The translations under genes and the position numbers were made by a program. 32,282 nucleotides of DNA from CAISDA01 sp050258555. Lineage in GTDB: Bacteria > Bacteroidota > Ignavibacteria > UBA10030 > UBA8401. Of the stretch, positions 1 through 10,021 are shown piece by piece. Positions within the stretch are counted from its first letter, which is position 1, and the number at the start of each line of letters is the position of its first letter. The stretch covers positions 1 to 32,282 of the forward strand of contig JBLMZA010000167.1 in the NCBI GenBank assembly GCA_050258555.1. The letters are read 5' to 3'. The notes under the pieces were generated by a model. That model saw only the letters and a list, made by a program, of their open reading frames with translations. It did no database searches and was not told where the DNA came from.

Positions 1-71
1 TCATCGCCCGAGATCATCACGAAACTTCCGTTGATCGACGCAGGCTCGATGTAAAAATATTCCTGGGACAT
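1..71 (-). CDS. rsmE: 16S rRNA (uracil1498-N3)-methyltransferase RsmE, N-terminal fragment
   Basis: Only the first 23 codons lie in the window; the gene runs off the left edge. The translation begins MSQEYFYIEPASINGSF and continues to a Ser-Gly-Asp. This matches the usual RsmE opening, an aromatic cluster followed by a 'ING...ISGDE' PUA-like strand. RsmE is a SPOUT methyltransferase that methylates U1498 of 16S rRNA in the 30S subunit. The start is the ATG at 69-71, and no clear Shine-Dalgarno is seen. It lies 125 bases downstream of the Omp85 gene on the same strand. The call rests on a very short match, so another PUA-like N-terminus cannot be excluded. Confidence 0.6.
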   Translation of the reverse strand, partial: MSQEYFYIEPASINGSFVMISGD

Positions 72-196
72 GTGGGTACGTGTTGTTGTGATTGATTGAA
101 CGGTATCGGATGCGCGCGCGAAGCCGGACCGGCACAAGACAGGCGGCCTTCGTAATGTACACTTTAATTTCGAAATTTTCCCGGCGCCGCATTTTT

Positions 197-1564
197 TCAG
201 AACGCCGCGCCGAGGTCGACGATTGCCTCTCCCCCGCTGAAATCTCCCTTGAAAGCGTACTCGAGCCGGATGACGACCGAGTAGGCAAACAGCACGTGAA
301 GACCCGCACCGAACCCCGATGAGACATTCCGCATGGCCAGCGGCTCATTGCGCTGCCAGACGGTTCCCGCATCGGCAAAGAGCGCGAAATTGAGCGCATA
401 GCGGATGTCGCGGAACTGCTCGATCGGCATGTGCTTCAGCCGGTAGTAGCGCGGCGAGAGAATCGGCACATGAAGTTCGGCCGACGTGCCGATGATGTGC
501 TCGCCTTCCTGAACCTCGTTGAAATGTCCCCGGATGCGGTCGGCATACCCGAAATACACATGCCCGTAATTGGGAACGCGTCCGCCGCCCGCAAAGTTGC
601 CGAATGCCCTTCCGGCAAGCACGAGATCGGAAACGACCGGCAGATACCGCCGGTAATCGATCGAATAGCGCTGCATATCCACGCCGGACCCGCCGAACCC
701 GTATTTTGAAATCCCCGCTTTCAAGAGCGTGCCCTGCCCCGCGTACTCGATCAGGTCGCGCGTGTCGTATTTGTAGGCGGCATGCAGCGCCGGAAACTGA
801 TCGACGCCGCCGGGCGAGATCGTCCGGCCCGAGCGGTTATCCGACACTTTCAGTCGGAACCATTCGGCCGTGAGCGAGACGGTGCTGAAGAGCGACACGC
901 GCCGGCCGATGCCGATATCGGCGCTGAAGCGCTGTTCATCGAAGTTCGGTCCGCCTTTGAGCGCAATGAGGCTCTGGTTTTTCTGCACGGCATAGGAAAT
1001 ATGCGAGGAAAGGAAATACGAATTGTCGGCCGAGACGGCCGGATGGTAGAACGAGAGCGCCACAAAGGGATCGTAGCCGAGCGCGAACTGGAGTGCCGCC
1101 TGCACGGCATGTCCGCCGACATTCGTATGCGCCACGCCAAGACCGTAATAGAGATGGTCCCAGTCGTGGTCCTTCAAGCCCACCACGGGAAAGGGATAGA
1201 AATACCAGCGCTCGTTCACGTACACCTCAAGCCGCGCCGATGCGGAGTCCAGCGGCTGGGCGATGATATTCACGCGCGTGAACAGCTGAAGGCTGTAGAT
1301 GCGTCCGATGTCGTAGCGGACGGCCTCTTCGGTGATCAGCGATCCGGGCTTGAGCGACATCTCGCGCAGAATCACATAGTCCTTCGTCACTTCGTTGCCG
1401 AAGATCGCGACCTCGGCGACGTGGTAGACGGAATCGGCCTGGACGCGCGCAGGCTCTTCGGCCTTCGCACACATGAAGGACAGAAGCAGCACGCCAGTCA
1501 TATATAAAAAAAAGGCTGCAGACAGCCTTTTTTTTTGTTCCGGTTTCGGAAGAGGATTCCTCAA
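197..1564 (-). CDS. Short Omp85/BamA-family outer-membrane protein with one POTRA domain
   Basis: This is a predicted outer-membrane beta-barrel of 455 residues. An N-terminal signal peptide is visible: Lys11-Lys12-Arg13, then a hydrophobic run to about residue 33 ending in an Ala-Lys-Ala site. One POTRA-like domain follows (about 47-120; beta strand, 'FGNEVT' turn, 'RYDIGRIYSLQLF' helix-strand). The barrel (about 125-455) has the Omp85 loop-6 motif Arg-Ile-Arg-Gly (343-346) and a C-terminal Phe. BamA has five POTRAs and about 800 residues, so this is not the main BamA. It resembles the small BamA/TamA-like proteins of unknown cargo common in FCB bacteria. The start chosen is TTG at 1562-1564, because the next start (ATG 1499-1501, residue 22) would remove the basic part of the signal peptide. 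A terminator-like hairpin (1506-1536) lies inside this signal-peptide region, so the start is uncertain. Confidence 0.8.
   Translation of the reverse strand: MRNPLPKPEQKKRLSAAFFLYMTGVLLLSFMCAKAEEPARVQADSVYHVAEVAIFGNEVTKDYVILREMSLKPGSLITEEAVRYDIGRIYSLQLFTRVNIIAQPLDSASARLEVYVNERWYFYPFPVVGLKDHDWDHLYYGLGVAHTNVGGHAVQAALQFALGYDPFVALSFYHPAVSADNSYFLSSHISYAVQKNQSLIALKGGPNFDEQRFSADIGIGRRVSLFSTVSLTAEWFRLKVSDNRSGRTISPGGVDQFPALHAAYKYDTRDLIEYAGQGTLLKAGISKYGFGGSGVDMQRYSIDYRRYLPVVSDLVLAGRAFGNFAGGGRVPNYGHVYFGYADRIRGHFNEVQEGEHIIGTSAELHVPILSPRYYRLKHMPIEQFRDIRYALNFALFADAGTVWQRNEPLAMRNVSSGFGAGLHVLFAYSVVIRLEYAFKGDFSGGEAIVDLGAAF
1506..1536. terminator. Terminator-like hairpin overlapping the Omp85 gene start
   Basis: A GGCTG/CAGCC stem (1514-1518 with 1523-1527) and a four-base loop are flanked by eight A on one side and nine T on the other, so it looks like an intrinsic terminator in both directions. 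It begins about 45 bases downstream of the CoA-binding-protein stop on the minus strand. It lies inside codons 10-20 of the Omp85 reading frame if the TTG start is right. Either it ends the upstream gene and the Omp85 start is later, or it is coding sequence that happens to attenuate. Confidence 0.5.
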
Positions 1565-1581
1565 TCGTCTCTCTCGCTTGT

Positions 1582-1989
1582 TTATCTCATGAGTCGCCGG
1601 TGTTCAACGGCAATGCAGCGGTCCATCACCACCTGCAGCCCGGCCGATTCGGCTTTGCGCGCCGCGGCCTCGTTCACGACATTCAGCTGCATCCAGACCG
1701 CCTTCGCGCCGGATGTGATCGCCTCGTCGATCACGTCGTCGATGCGGTCCGGATTGCGGAAAATATCGATGATGTCCACCGGCTCGGGAAGGCTTTTGAC
1801 GTCGGGATATGTTTTCATCCCGAGCACGTCATCATACTTCGGATTGACGGGGAACACCGTGTAGCCGTGCTTCGACAGATATTCGGCGATCGCGCCGCTG
1901 TCGCGCCAGGGTTTCGGCGAGGCGCCGACAACGGCGATTTTCTTCGCACCTTCAAGCAGACGGCGCAGGCCGTCGTCATCTGTAATCAT
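1582..1989 (-). CDS. CoA-binding domain protein, YccU family
   Basis: A stand-alone Rossmann-type CoA-binding protein of 135 residues, the usual length for the YccU family. The sequence shows the N-terminal strand 'KKIAVVGAS' with the Gly-Ala-Ser nucleotide loop, 'GYTVFPVNPKYDDVLG', 'YPDVKSLPEPVDIIDIFR', 'AKAVWMQLNVVN' and 'VVMDRCIAVEHRRL', all in the order of this family. The family is related to the CoA-binding half of succinyl-CoA synthetase, but its substrate is not known. The start at 1987-1989 is supported by a good Shine-Dalgarno AAAGGA seven bases upstream. It lies 63 bases after gcvP and 17 bases before the Omp85 gene start, all on the minus strand. Confidence 0.9.
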   Translation of the reverse strand: MITDDDGLRRLLEGAKKIAVVGASPKPWRDSGAIAEYLSKHGYTVFPVNPKYDDVLGMKTYPDVKSLPEPVDIIDIFRNPDRIDDVIDEAITSGAKAVWMQLNVVNEAAARKAESAGLQVVMDRCIAVEHRRLMR

Positions 1990-2052
1990 AATGCTGTCCT
2001 TTGTTCTGTGTACGCATCATCTTAACATCGGAAAGCAGTCATTCGTTCAATG

Positions 2053-4932
<2,880 letters not shown>

Positions 4933-4952
4933 GATGAGTGTGTCGTCTAAAT

Positions 4953-5792
4953 TTAGAGTGTGAGGGGTCCGGCGGCCTGTTCGGGAAGTGTTTCTTCCTT
5001 CAATGCCTGGAGCGCCTGTTCGGCCGCCGCCTGTTCCGCTTCTTTTTTATTCTTGCCGACGCCGGTGCCGAGCGGAATGTTTTGAACGAGCACCTGTATC
5101 GTGAATGTCCGGTCGTGGTCGGGACCTTCCTCCTTGATGAGCGTGTAGCGCGGAATGCCGTTGCCCTGCGCCTGCGTGCGCTCCAGGAGGGCGCTCTTGA
5201 AATTCGCGCGCTCATCCAAAAATCCTTCGGCCAGCGCCGCATCGACGCGCCTGTGGATGAAGGCGCGCGCGGCTTCGAGTCCGCCGTCAAGATAGAGCGC
5301 CGCCACGATGGCCTCGAACGCATCGGCAAGGATCGTGTCCGATCCCTTGTCGCCGGCATGCATCGGGTTCAGATTCAGCAGAAGATACTGCCAGAGGTTC
5401 AATTCCCGGGCATAGTAGGCCAGGGCCTTGCGGTTGACCAGGCGCGAGCGCAGCACGGTCAGCTCCCCTTCGCTTCCCCGGGGATAGGCGCGGTACAGAT
5501 AATCGGCGACGACGACGCCCAGGACGGCATCGCCCAGAAATTCAAGCCTCTCGTTCGATTCGCACGGCAGTTTCTCTGCAGTCGCAAGATAGGAACGATG
5601 CACCAGCGCCTGCGCAAAATAATTGCGGTTGCGTATGCGGTGCTGCAGCGTCGCTTCGAGTGCAGGGAAATTGATGTGCGGATAGAGGAACGAGAGATCG
5701 CCGGAGCCTTGTGACGGGAGGAAGCGTGATGATGGAGCGCGGAAGAATCGGAAGAAAAAATTGAGCAATGCTTGTACCGATGGGGTCTTCAT
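4953..5792 (-). CDS. rnc: Ribonuclease III
   Basis: Double-strand-specific endoribonuclease for rRNA and mRNA processing, 279 residues from the chosen start. The RNase III signature 'NERLEFLGDAV' is at about 80-90 (acidic residues Glu81, Glu84, Asp88). The second catalytic pair, Asp157 and Glu160, lies in 'ADAFEAIVAALYLDGG', and a double-stranded-RNA-binding domain spans about 195-265 ('FKSALLE...GNGIPRYTL...VGKNKKEAEQAAAE'). About 50 residues precede the catalytic domain, longer than in E. coli. The frame stays open to 5876, but the longer start would run through the terminator-like hairpin at 5811-5836. The ATG at 5790-5792 is therefore preferred. Placement between fabF and gcvP fits the acpP-fabF-rnc order seen in many bacteria. 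Confidence 0.96.
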   Translation of the reverse strand: MKTPSVQALLNFFFRFFRAPSSRFLPSQGSGDLSFLYPHINFPALEATLQHRIRNRNYFAQALVHRSYLATAEKLPCESNERLEFLGDAVLGVVVADYLYRAYPRGSEGELTVLRSRLVNRKALAYYARELNLWQYLLLNLNPMHAGDKGSDTILADAFEAIVAALYLDGGLEAARAFIHRRVDAALAEGFLDERANFKSALLERTQAQGNGIPRYTLIKEEGPDHDRTFTIQVLVQNIPLGTGVGKNKKEAEQAAAEQALQALKEETLPEQAAGPLTL

Positions 5793-5810
5793 ACGAGATT
5801 CACGCTGTTC

Positions 5811-5836
5811 GAAAAAAAATAAGCGGAAGACGCTTA
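5811..5836 (-). terminator. Intrinsic terminator after fabF
   Basis: A six-base-pair stem (5820-5825 with 5831-5836, loop GAAGA on the plus strand) is followed on the minus strand by a run of eight T (5812-5819). It lies in the 122-base gap between fabF and rnc. The stem is short, so it may act as a partial terminator that lowers rnc expression relative to fabF. Confidence 0.55.
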
Positions 5837-5914
5837 GGAATCCGTACTCGGTGCAAAGGCGTCCGCTCGGTTTCATGTATTGCCGAAGCGGGGCGCCTTC
5901 GCACTCCGAACGTT

Positions 5915-7174
5915 TTATTCTGCAAACTTCTTGAAAAGCAGCGATGCATTATGACCGCCGAATCCGAAGGCGTTGCAGATGCCCACATTCACCGTCCGTC
6001 CGGCCGCCGTATTCGGAACATAGTTCAGATCGCAGTCCGGGTCGGGCGTTTCGAGATTGATCGTCGGGTGGACCATGTCGTCGGTGATCGCCTTCACCGT
6101 CGAAATCGCGCCGATGACGCCGGCGGCGCCCAGCAGGTGTCCCACCATCGATTTCGTGGAGGAGACGGCCAGCTTGTAGGCATGCTCGCCGAAGACCGTC
6201 TTGATCGCGGCGGTTTCGTTCTTGTCGTTGGCTGGCGTCGATGTGCCGTGCGCATTCACGTAATCGACATCTTCCGGCTTCAGTCCCGCATCGCAGATCG
6301 CCGCCTTCATCGAGCGCACCGCTCCTTCGCCGCCCGGCGCCGGATCGGTGATGTGATGCGCATCGGCGGTGAAGCCGACGCCGGCGATTTCGGCGTAGAT
6401 TTTGGCGCCGCGCGCCTTGGCATGCTCGTATTCTTCGAGGACGAGCGCGCCGCCGCCTTCGCCCATCACGAATCCGTCCCTGTCCTTATCGAACGGACGG
6501 CTCGCCTTCTGGGGATCGTCGTTGCGGCGCGACAGCGCCTTCAATGCGTTGAAGCCGCCGATGCCCATCTCGCAGATCGATGCTTCCGATCCGCCGCAGA
6601 TCATCACGTCGGCATCGCCGCGCTGAATGTGGATGAACGCGTTGCCGATTGAATGCGAGCTGGTGGCGCACGCCGAAACGGTCGCGTAGTTCAATCCCTT
6701 GAGTCCGTACTTGATCGAGATCCGCCCTGCGGCGATATCGGGAATCATCATGGGAACGAAGAAGGGACTGATGCGATGGGGGCCTTTGGTTTCGAACAGC
6801 GTGAAGGCCTGCTTCTGAAATGTGTTCATGCCGCCGATGCCGGAGGCAAAGATGACGCCGGTGCGTTCGGCGTCTGTTTTCGAAAAATCGATGCCGCAGT
6901 CTTTCACAGCTTCATCGGCCGCAGCCAGGGCGAACTGTGTATAAGGATCGACGCGCTGCGCGAGCTTGCGGTCCATCACCGACAGGGGATCGAAGCCTTT
7001 GACCTCGCCTGCAAATTTCGTGTCGTACTGCGTGGTGTCAAAATAGGTAATGGGACCGATGCCGCTCGTCCCTGCCAACAAATTTTTCCAAGTCTCCGTG
7101 ACCGTCAAGCCGACCGGTGTCACCGCACCAAGCCCGGTGACAACGACGCGACGCGCTTTTCCGTGAAACGACAT
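5915..7174 (-). CDS. fabF: 3-oxoacyl-[acyl-carrier-protein] synthase II (KAS II)
   Basis: Condensing enzyme of fatty-acid elongation: it condenses malonyl-ACP with acyl-ACP in the cytoplasm. At 419 residues it is of normal length for FabF. The catalytic Cys169 lies in 'TVSACATSSHSIG', and His309 ('NAHGTSTPANDKNE') and His346 ('KSMVGHLLGAAG', with Lys341) complete the Cys-His-His set of the KAS I/II class. The C-terminal 'FGFGGHNASLLF' loop is also present. The start has a strong Shine-Dalgarno GAAGGAG four bases before the ATG. It follows acpP but is separated from it by 165 bases holding a large terminator-like hairpin, so it is probably expressed at a lower level than acpP. Confidence 0.98.
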   Translation of the reverse strand: MSFHGKARRVVVTGLGAVTPVGLTVTETWKNLLAGTSGIGPITYFDTTQYDTKFAGEVKGFDPLSVMDRKLAQRVDPYTQFALAAADEAVKDCGIDFSKTDAERTGVIFASGIGGMNTFQKQAFTLFETKGPHRISPFFVPMMIPDIAAGRISIKYGLKGLNYATVSACATSSHSIGNAFIHIQRGDADVMICGGSEASICEMGIGGFNALKALSRRNDDPQKASRPFDKDRDGFVMGEGGGALVLEEYEHAKARGAKIYAEIAGVGFTADAHHITDPAPGGEGAVRSMKAAICDAGLKPEDVDYVNAHGTSTPANDKNETAAIKTVFGEHAYKLAVSSTKSMVGHLLGAAGVIGAISTVKAITDDMVHPTINLETPDPDCDLNYVPNTAAGRTVNVGICNAFGFGGHNASLLFKKFAE

Positions 7175-7261
7175 GCAGCTCCTTCAAAAATGATATTGGA
7201 TGAAAAAAGACCATCGAGGCATCCTGCCTGCCAACAGCTCATCGGCAGATGCTCTGTGGTA

Positions 7262-7310
7262 AAAAAGCGTCATGCTGAACGAGGCGGCCTTCCGCTTCGT
7301 TCAGCATGAC
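7262..7310 (-). terminator. REP-type hairpin with T-tract between acpP and fabF
   Basis: Two 14-base arms that are perfectly complementary (7269-7282, GTCATGCTGAACGA, and 7297-7310) enclose an inner GCGG/CCGC stem (7284-7287 with 7292-7295, loop CCTT) with one mismatch between. On the minus strand the stem is followed after two bases by TTTTTT. It therefore has the form of a strong Rho-independent terminator downstream of acpP. The arm sequence resembles the widespread 'TCATGCTGAACGA' type of repetitive extragenic palindrome. The same 165-base gap otherwise holds only the fabF ribosome-binding site. Confidence 0.7.
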
Positions 7311-7339
7311 CACACAATCCGATTGCGGCGCTGCCGATG

Positions 7340-7576
7340 TCAGGCCTGCTTCGACTGGATGTAGCTGACGGCATCGCCGACCGTGCCGATCTTCTCGGCA
7401 TCTTCATCGGGAATCGTCAGGCCGAAGGCCTTTTCGAATTCCATCACGAGCTCGACCGTATCGAGCGAATCGGCGCCGAGATCGTTCGTGAACGATGCGG
7501 TATCGGTGATCTGAGCTTCGTCAACACCCAGCTTATTGACAATGATTTCCTTTACTTTAGCCGCGACATCTGCCAT
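7340..7576 (-). CDS. acpP: Acyl carrier protein
   Basis: Carrier of growing acyl chains in fatty-acid synthesis, 78 residues, acidic. The phosphopantetheine attachment site is Ser37 in the invariant 'GADSLD' motif, followed by helix II 'TVELVMEFEKAFGLTIPDEDAEKI', which partner enzymes bind. The start at 7574-7576 is supported by AGGAG nine bases upstream. It lies 54 bases after fabG and is followed by the hairpin at 7262-7310. A terminator directly after acpP fits the usual need for far more ACP than FabF, which is an inference. Confidence 0.98.
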   Translation of the reverse strand: MADVAAKVKEIIVNKLGVDEAQITDTASFTNDLGADSLDTVELVMEFEKAFGLTIPDEDAEKIGTVGDAVSYIQSKQA

Positions 7577-7630
7577 GACTGTAGTCTCCTAAAAAAAATT
7601 GTGATGAGAGTGGTGAAAAATTGGTTCTTG

Positions 7631-8383
7631 TTACATTGCCATGCCGCCATCAACGCACAAAACCTGGCCGGTCATATAGTCGGCGCCCGAAGACGCCAGG
7701 AAGCACACAACCCCCGCAATTTCCGACGGCTGTGAGGTGCGTTTCATAGGTATAACACTTAATATAGCTTCTTTTTGCTTCTCATTCAAGGCCAGCGTCA
7801 TCTCCGTGTCCACAAAGCCCGGCGCGACGGCATTGACCTGGATGTTGCGCGTGGACAGCTCCTTGGCCACCGATTTGGTGAACCCGATCACGCCGGCCTT
7901 CGAGGCGACGTAATTGGCCTGCCCCGGATTGCCGATCACGCCCACGACCGAGGTGATGTTGATGATCTTTCCGGCGCGCTGGCTCATCATGGGCCGCGAA
8001 GCGGCCTTGGTGAAGTTGAACACGCTCTTCAGGTTCGTGGCGATCACGGCGTCCCACTCCTCCTCGCTCATGCGCATCAGGAGGTTGTCGCGCGTAATGC
8101 CGGCGTTATTGACCAGAATGTCGATGCGCCCGAAGCGCTCGATCACGCTCTGGACCACGGCGGCCGAATCGGCCGTGCTGGCGGCATCCGACTGGATGGC
8201 CGCTGCCGTCCGTCCCATGGCCTCGAGCTCGGCTACGAGCGAATCGGCTTCCTCTTTCCTGCTTCTGTATGTGAACGCCACATCGGCGCCCGACTGTGCC
8301 AGCGCCGTCACGATGGCCCGTCCGATGCCGCGCGAACCGCCCGTGACGAGGGCTTTTTTTCCGTCTAACTGGTAATTGATCAT
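7631..8383 (-). CDS. fabG: 3-oxoacyl-[acyl-carrier-protein] reductase
   Basis: NADPH-dependent short-chain dehydrogenase reducing beta-ketoacyl-ACP, 250 residues. The cofactor loop 'TGGSRGIG' is at 14-21, 'NNAG' at 92-95, and the catalytic set is Asn117, Ser145, Tyr158 and Lys162 ('NYVASKAG'). The C-terminus 'GQVLCVDGGMAM' is typical of FabG. The frame stays open to 8758, but that extension is antisense-like sequence inside the DUF3109 gene. The ATG at 8381-8383 gives the family N-terminus 'MINYQLDGKKALVTGG'. This ATG overlaps the DUF3109 stop as ATGA and has no Shine-Dalgarno of its own, so translation is probably coupled to DUF3109. Confidence 0.97.
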   Translation of the reverse strand: MINYQLDGKKALVTGGSRGIGRAIVTALAQSGADVAFTYRSRKEEADSLVAELEAMGRTAAAIQSDAASTADSAAVVQSVIERFGRIDILVNNAGITRDNLLMRMSEEEWDAVIATNLKSVFNFTKAASRPMMSQRAGKIINITSVVGVIGNPGQANYVASKAGVIGFTKSVAKELSTRNIQVNAVAPGFVDTEMTLALNEKQKEAILSVIPMKRTSQPSEIAGVVCFLASSGADYMTGQVLCVDGGMAM

Positions 8384-8964
8384 AATGTGTTGGTTTTCAG
8401 ATATTCCTGTTTCATCGCCACAAGCGTTTGGTATCCTTCCTCGCCGAGCACGTAGACGAGCTCCGCGCGGCAGGATTCGACCATCGATTCTTCGGGATTG
8501 TCGACCACAGAGCAGCAGTGGGCGCAGCCCTGCTGGTAATCGTCGAACGTCAGCACGCCTTCCGACACGCAGATCGGAAACGCGACGCAGTAAAACGGCT
8601 TGATCTTCCAGGCATCGCCCAATGCTTCCTTGCTGAAGAGCTGCACGCTGCAGCGACCGTCCTGGCGCAGAAACACGCACTTGTTGTTGAACGTCTGCGT
8701 GCCGATGGCGCGGCCCGAAACAAAATCCGCATCGGTGATGCATTCCGGATCGAACCATGCCGCGTCATCCCTGGTCTGCGTCTCGTCCATATACTGCTTG
8801 ATGGACTCCTTGTGCGACATGATGACTTCCTGCTCCTTCACATCCGCCCAGACGCCCGACGCGCAGCATTTCGACTCGCAGTGATAGGGACCGTGGTTGA
8901 CGGCGAACCCTTTGGTAAAGAGGATGGGATCGATCTCGTACTTGCCGATGGTGAGCTTTTCCAT
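8380..8964 (-). CDS. DUF3109 family cysteine-rich protein
   Basis: A 194-residue protein with a dense set of cysteines: 'CESKCCASGVWADVKEQE' near residue 30, a Cys in 'NKCVFLRQDGRCS', 'FYCVAFPICVSEG', 'GCAHCCSVV' and one in 'VESCRAEL'. This pattern matches the DUF3109 family, common in Bacteroidota and Chlorobiota and related to YkgJ-type putative metal or iron-sulphur cluster proteins. No biochemical function is established. Its place inside a fatty-acid operon is notable: it starts 54 bases after fabD, and its TGA overlaps the fabG ATG. Any role in fatty-acid synthesis is inferred from position only. Confidence 0.85.
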   Translation of the reverse strand: MEKLTIGKYEIDPILFTKGFAVNHGPYHCESKCCASGVWADVKEQEVIMSHKESIKQYMDETQTRDDAAWFDPECITDADFVSGRAIGTQTFNNKCVFLRQDGRCSVQLFSKEALGDAWKIKPFYCVAFPICVSEGVLTFDDYQQGCAHCCSVVDNPEESMVESCRAELVYVLGEEGYQTLVAMKQEYLKTNTL

Positions 8965-9018
8965 AATCTGATAGTGTGCCGGAAACGATAAATGAATAAT
9001 ACGGACTACTCGTTCATT

Positions 9019-9930
9019 TTACAACAAAATTTTTTCCACATCCGCCGCCGTATCACATCCCTCCGCACTCACGCCGGGAGCGATGCGCTTCACCAGACCC
9101 TGGAGCACCTTGCCCGGACCGATTTCGCGGAACGTGGCGGCGCCGGCCGCGGCCATGGCCGCCACCGATTCATCCCAGCGCACGGGACTCGTCACCTGCT
9201 CGACAAGGAGCGACCGGATCTCATCGGCCTTCTGCACGGGCCTGGCCGTCACATTGGCGTAGACCGGAATCGCGGCGTCTTTGATCTGCGCTTCGGCCAG
9301 TGCGGCTTTCAGCGCGTACTTCGCCGAGGCCATGAGCGGCGAATGGAACGCGCCGCTGACGACGAGCTCCTTCACGAGCTTGGCTCCGCGCGCTTTGGCC
9401 AGCTCCATCGCCTTGCGCACACCGGTGACCGATCCGGAAATCACGATCTGTCCCGGCGAATTGAAGTTTGCCGGCTGCACGATGCCGTCGGCCGAGGCCT
9501 CGGTGCACACATCCGAAACAAGAGCGCCATCGAGCCCGACCACGGCGGCCATGGTGCCGGGATTTTCCTCGCCGGCGATCTGCATCAGTTCGCCGCGGAG
9601 GCGGACGATCTTCAGCGCCTCTTCGAAGCTCATGGCGCCGGCGGCCGCGAGTGCGGAATATTCGCCGAGCGAATGTCCCGCGGTCATCGCCGCGTCGGCG
9701 GGTTTGATGAGATTCCAGACGACCATCGAGTGAAGGAAGATCGCAGGCTGCGTGTTCTTGGTCTGCTTGAGCTCTTCATCCGGACCTTCGAAGCAGATCT
9801 TCGAAAGCGGAAGGCCGAGCACTTTATCGGCGCGCTCGAACATCGCCCGCGCCTCCGGATATCGTTCGGCAAGGTCCCTGCCCATGCCGGCATACTGCGA
9901 GCCTTGTCCGGGGAAAATATATGCATTCAT
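9019..9930 (-). CDS. fabD: Malonyl-CoA:ACP transacylase
   Basis: Loads malonate from malonyl-CoA onto ACP. From the chosen start it has 303 residues, close to the family norm of about 310. The N-terminus 'YIFPGQGSQYAGMG' is the classical FabD opening. The nucleophile is Ser87 in 'GHSLGEYSALAAAG', and the catalytic His196 lies in 'SGAFHSPLM'. The frame continues upstream to 10011 but would then translate through the inverted-repeat element at 9958-10013. The ATG at 9928-9930 is preferred because the FabD signature starts immediately after it. The leader has only a weak AGG about 14 bases upstream. It is preceded by fabH and followed by DUF3109. Confidence 0.97.
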   Translation of the reverse strand: MNAYIFPGQGSQYAGMGRDLAERYPEARAMFERADKVLGLPLSKICFEGPDEELKQTKNTQPAIFLHSMVVWNLIKPADAAMTAGHSLGEYSALAAAGAMSFEEALKIVRLRGELMQIAGEENPGTMAAVVGLDGALVSDVCTEASADGIVQPANFNSPGQIVISGSVTGVRKAMELAKARGAKLVKELVVSGAFHSPLMASAKYALKAALAEAQIKDAAIPVYANVTARPVQKADEIRSLLVEQVTSPVRWDESVAAMAAAGAATFREIGPGKVLQGLVKRIAPGVSAEGCDTAADVEKILL

Positions 9931-9957
9931 ATTGTTATTCTGCCTGATATGATCTGT

Positions 9958-10013
9958 ATGTGGGGCGAAGCGTTGCTTCGCCCCCGTGGACGACGCAGCG
10001 CATCGCCCCACAT
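9958..10013. repeat. Nested inverted repeat (REP/MITE-like) between fabH and fabD
   Basis: The inner hairpin has a perfect ten-base stem (GGGGCGAAGC at 9962-9971 with its complement at 9975-9984) and a three-base loop. The outer pair of 11-base arms (ATGTGGGGCGA at 9958-9968 and its complement at 10003-10013) shares the GGGGCGA segment with the inner stem, so the two structures exclude each other. There is no T-run on the minus-strand exit side, so it is not a standard terminator for fabH. It fills most of the 91-base fabH-fabD gap. Confidence 0.7.
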
Positions 10014-10021
10014 GAAAAAAA

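Noticed and set aside
5793..5876. N-terminal extension of RNase III
   Set aside because: It runs through the terminator-like hairpin after fabF, and the inner ATG already gives a full-length enzyme.
8384..8758. N-terminal extension of FabG
   Set aside because: It overlaps the DUF3109 gene in another frame, and the FabG family start is at the ATGA overlap.
9931..10011. N-terminal extension of FabD
   Set aside because: It translates the inverted repeat at 9958-10013, and the FabD signature begins at the inner ATG.
7262..10013. CRISPR-like or tandem repeat structure in the fab gaps
   Set aside because: The two palindromes differ in sequence, occur once each here, and have no regular spacing.
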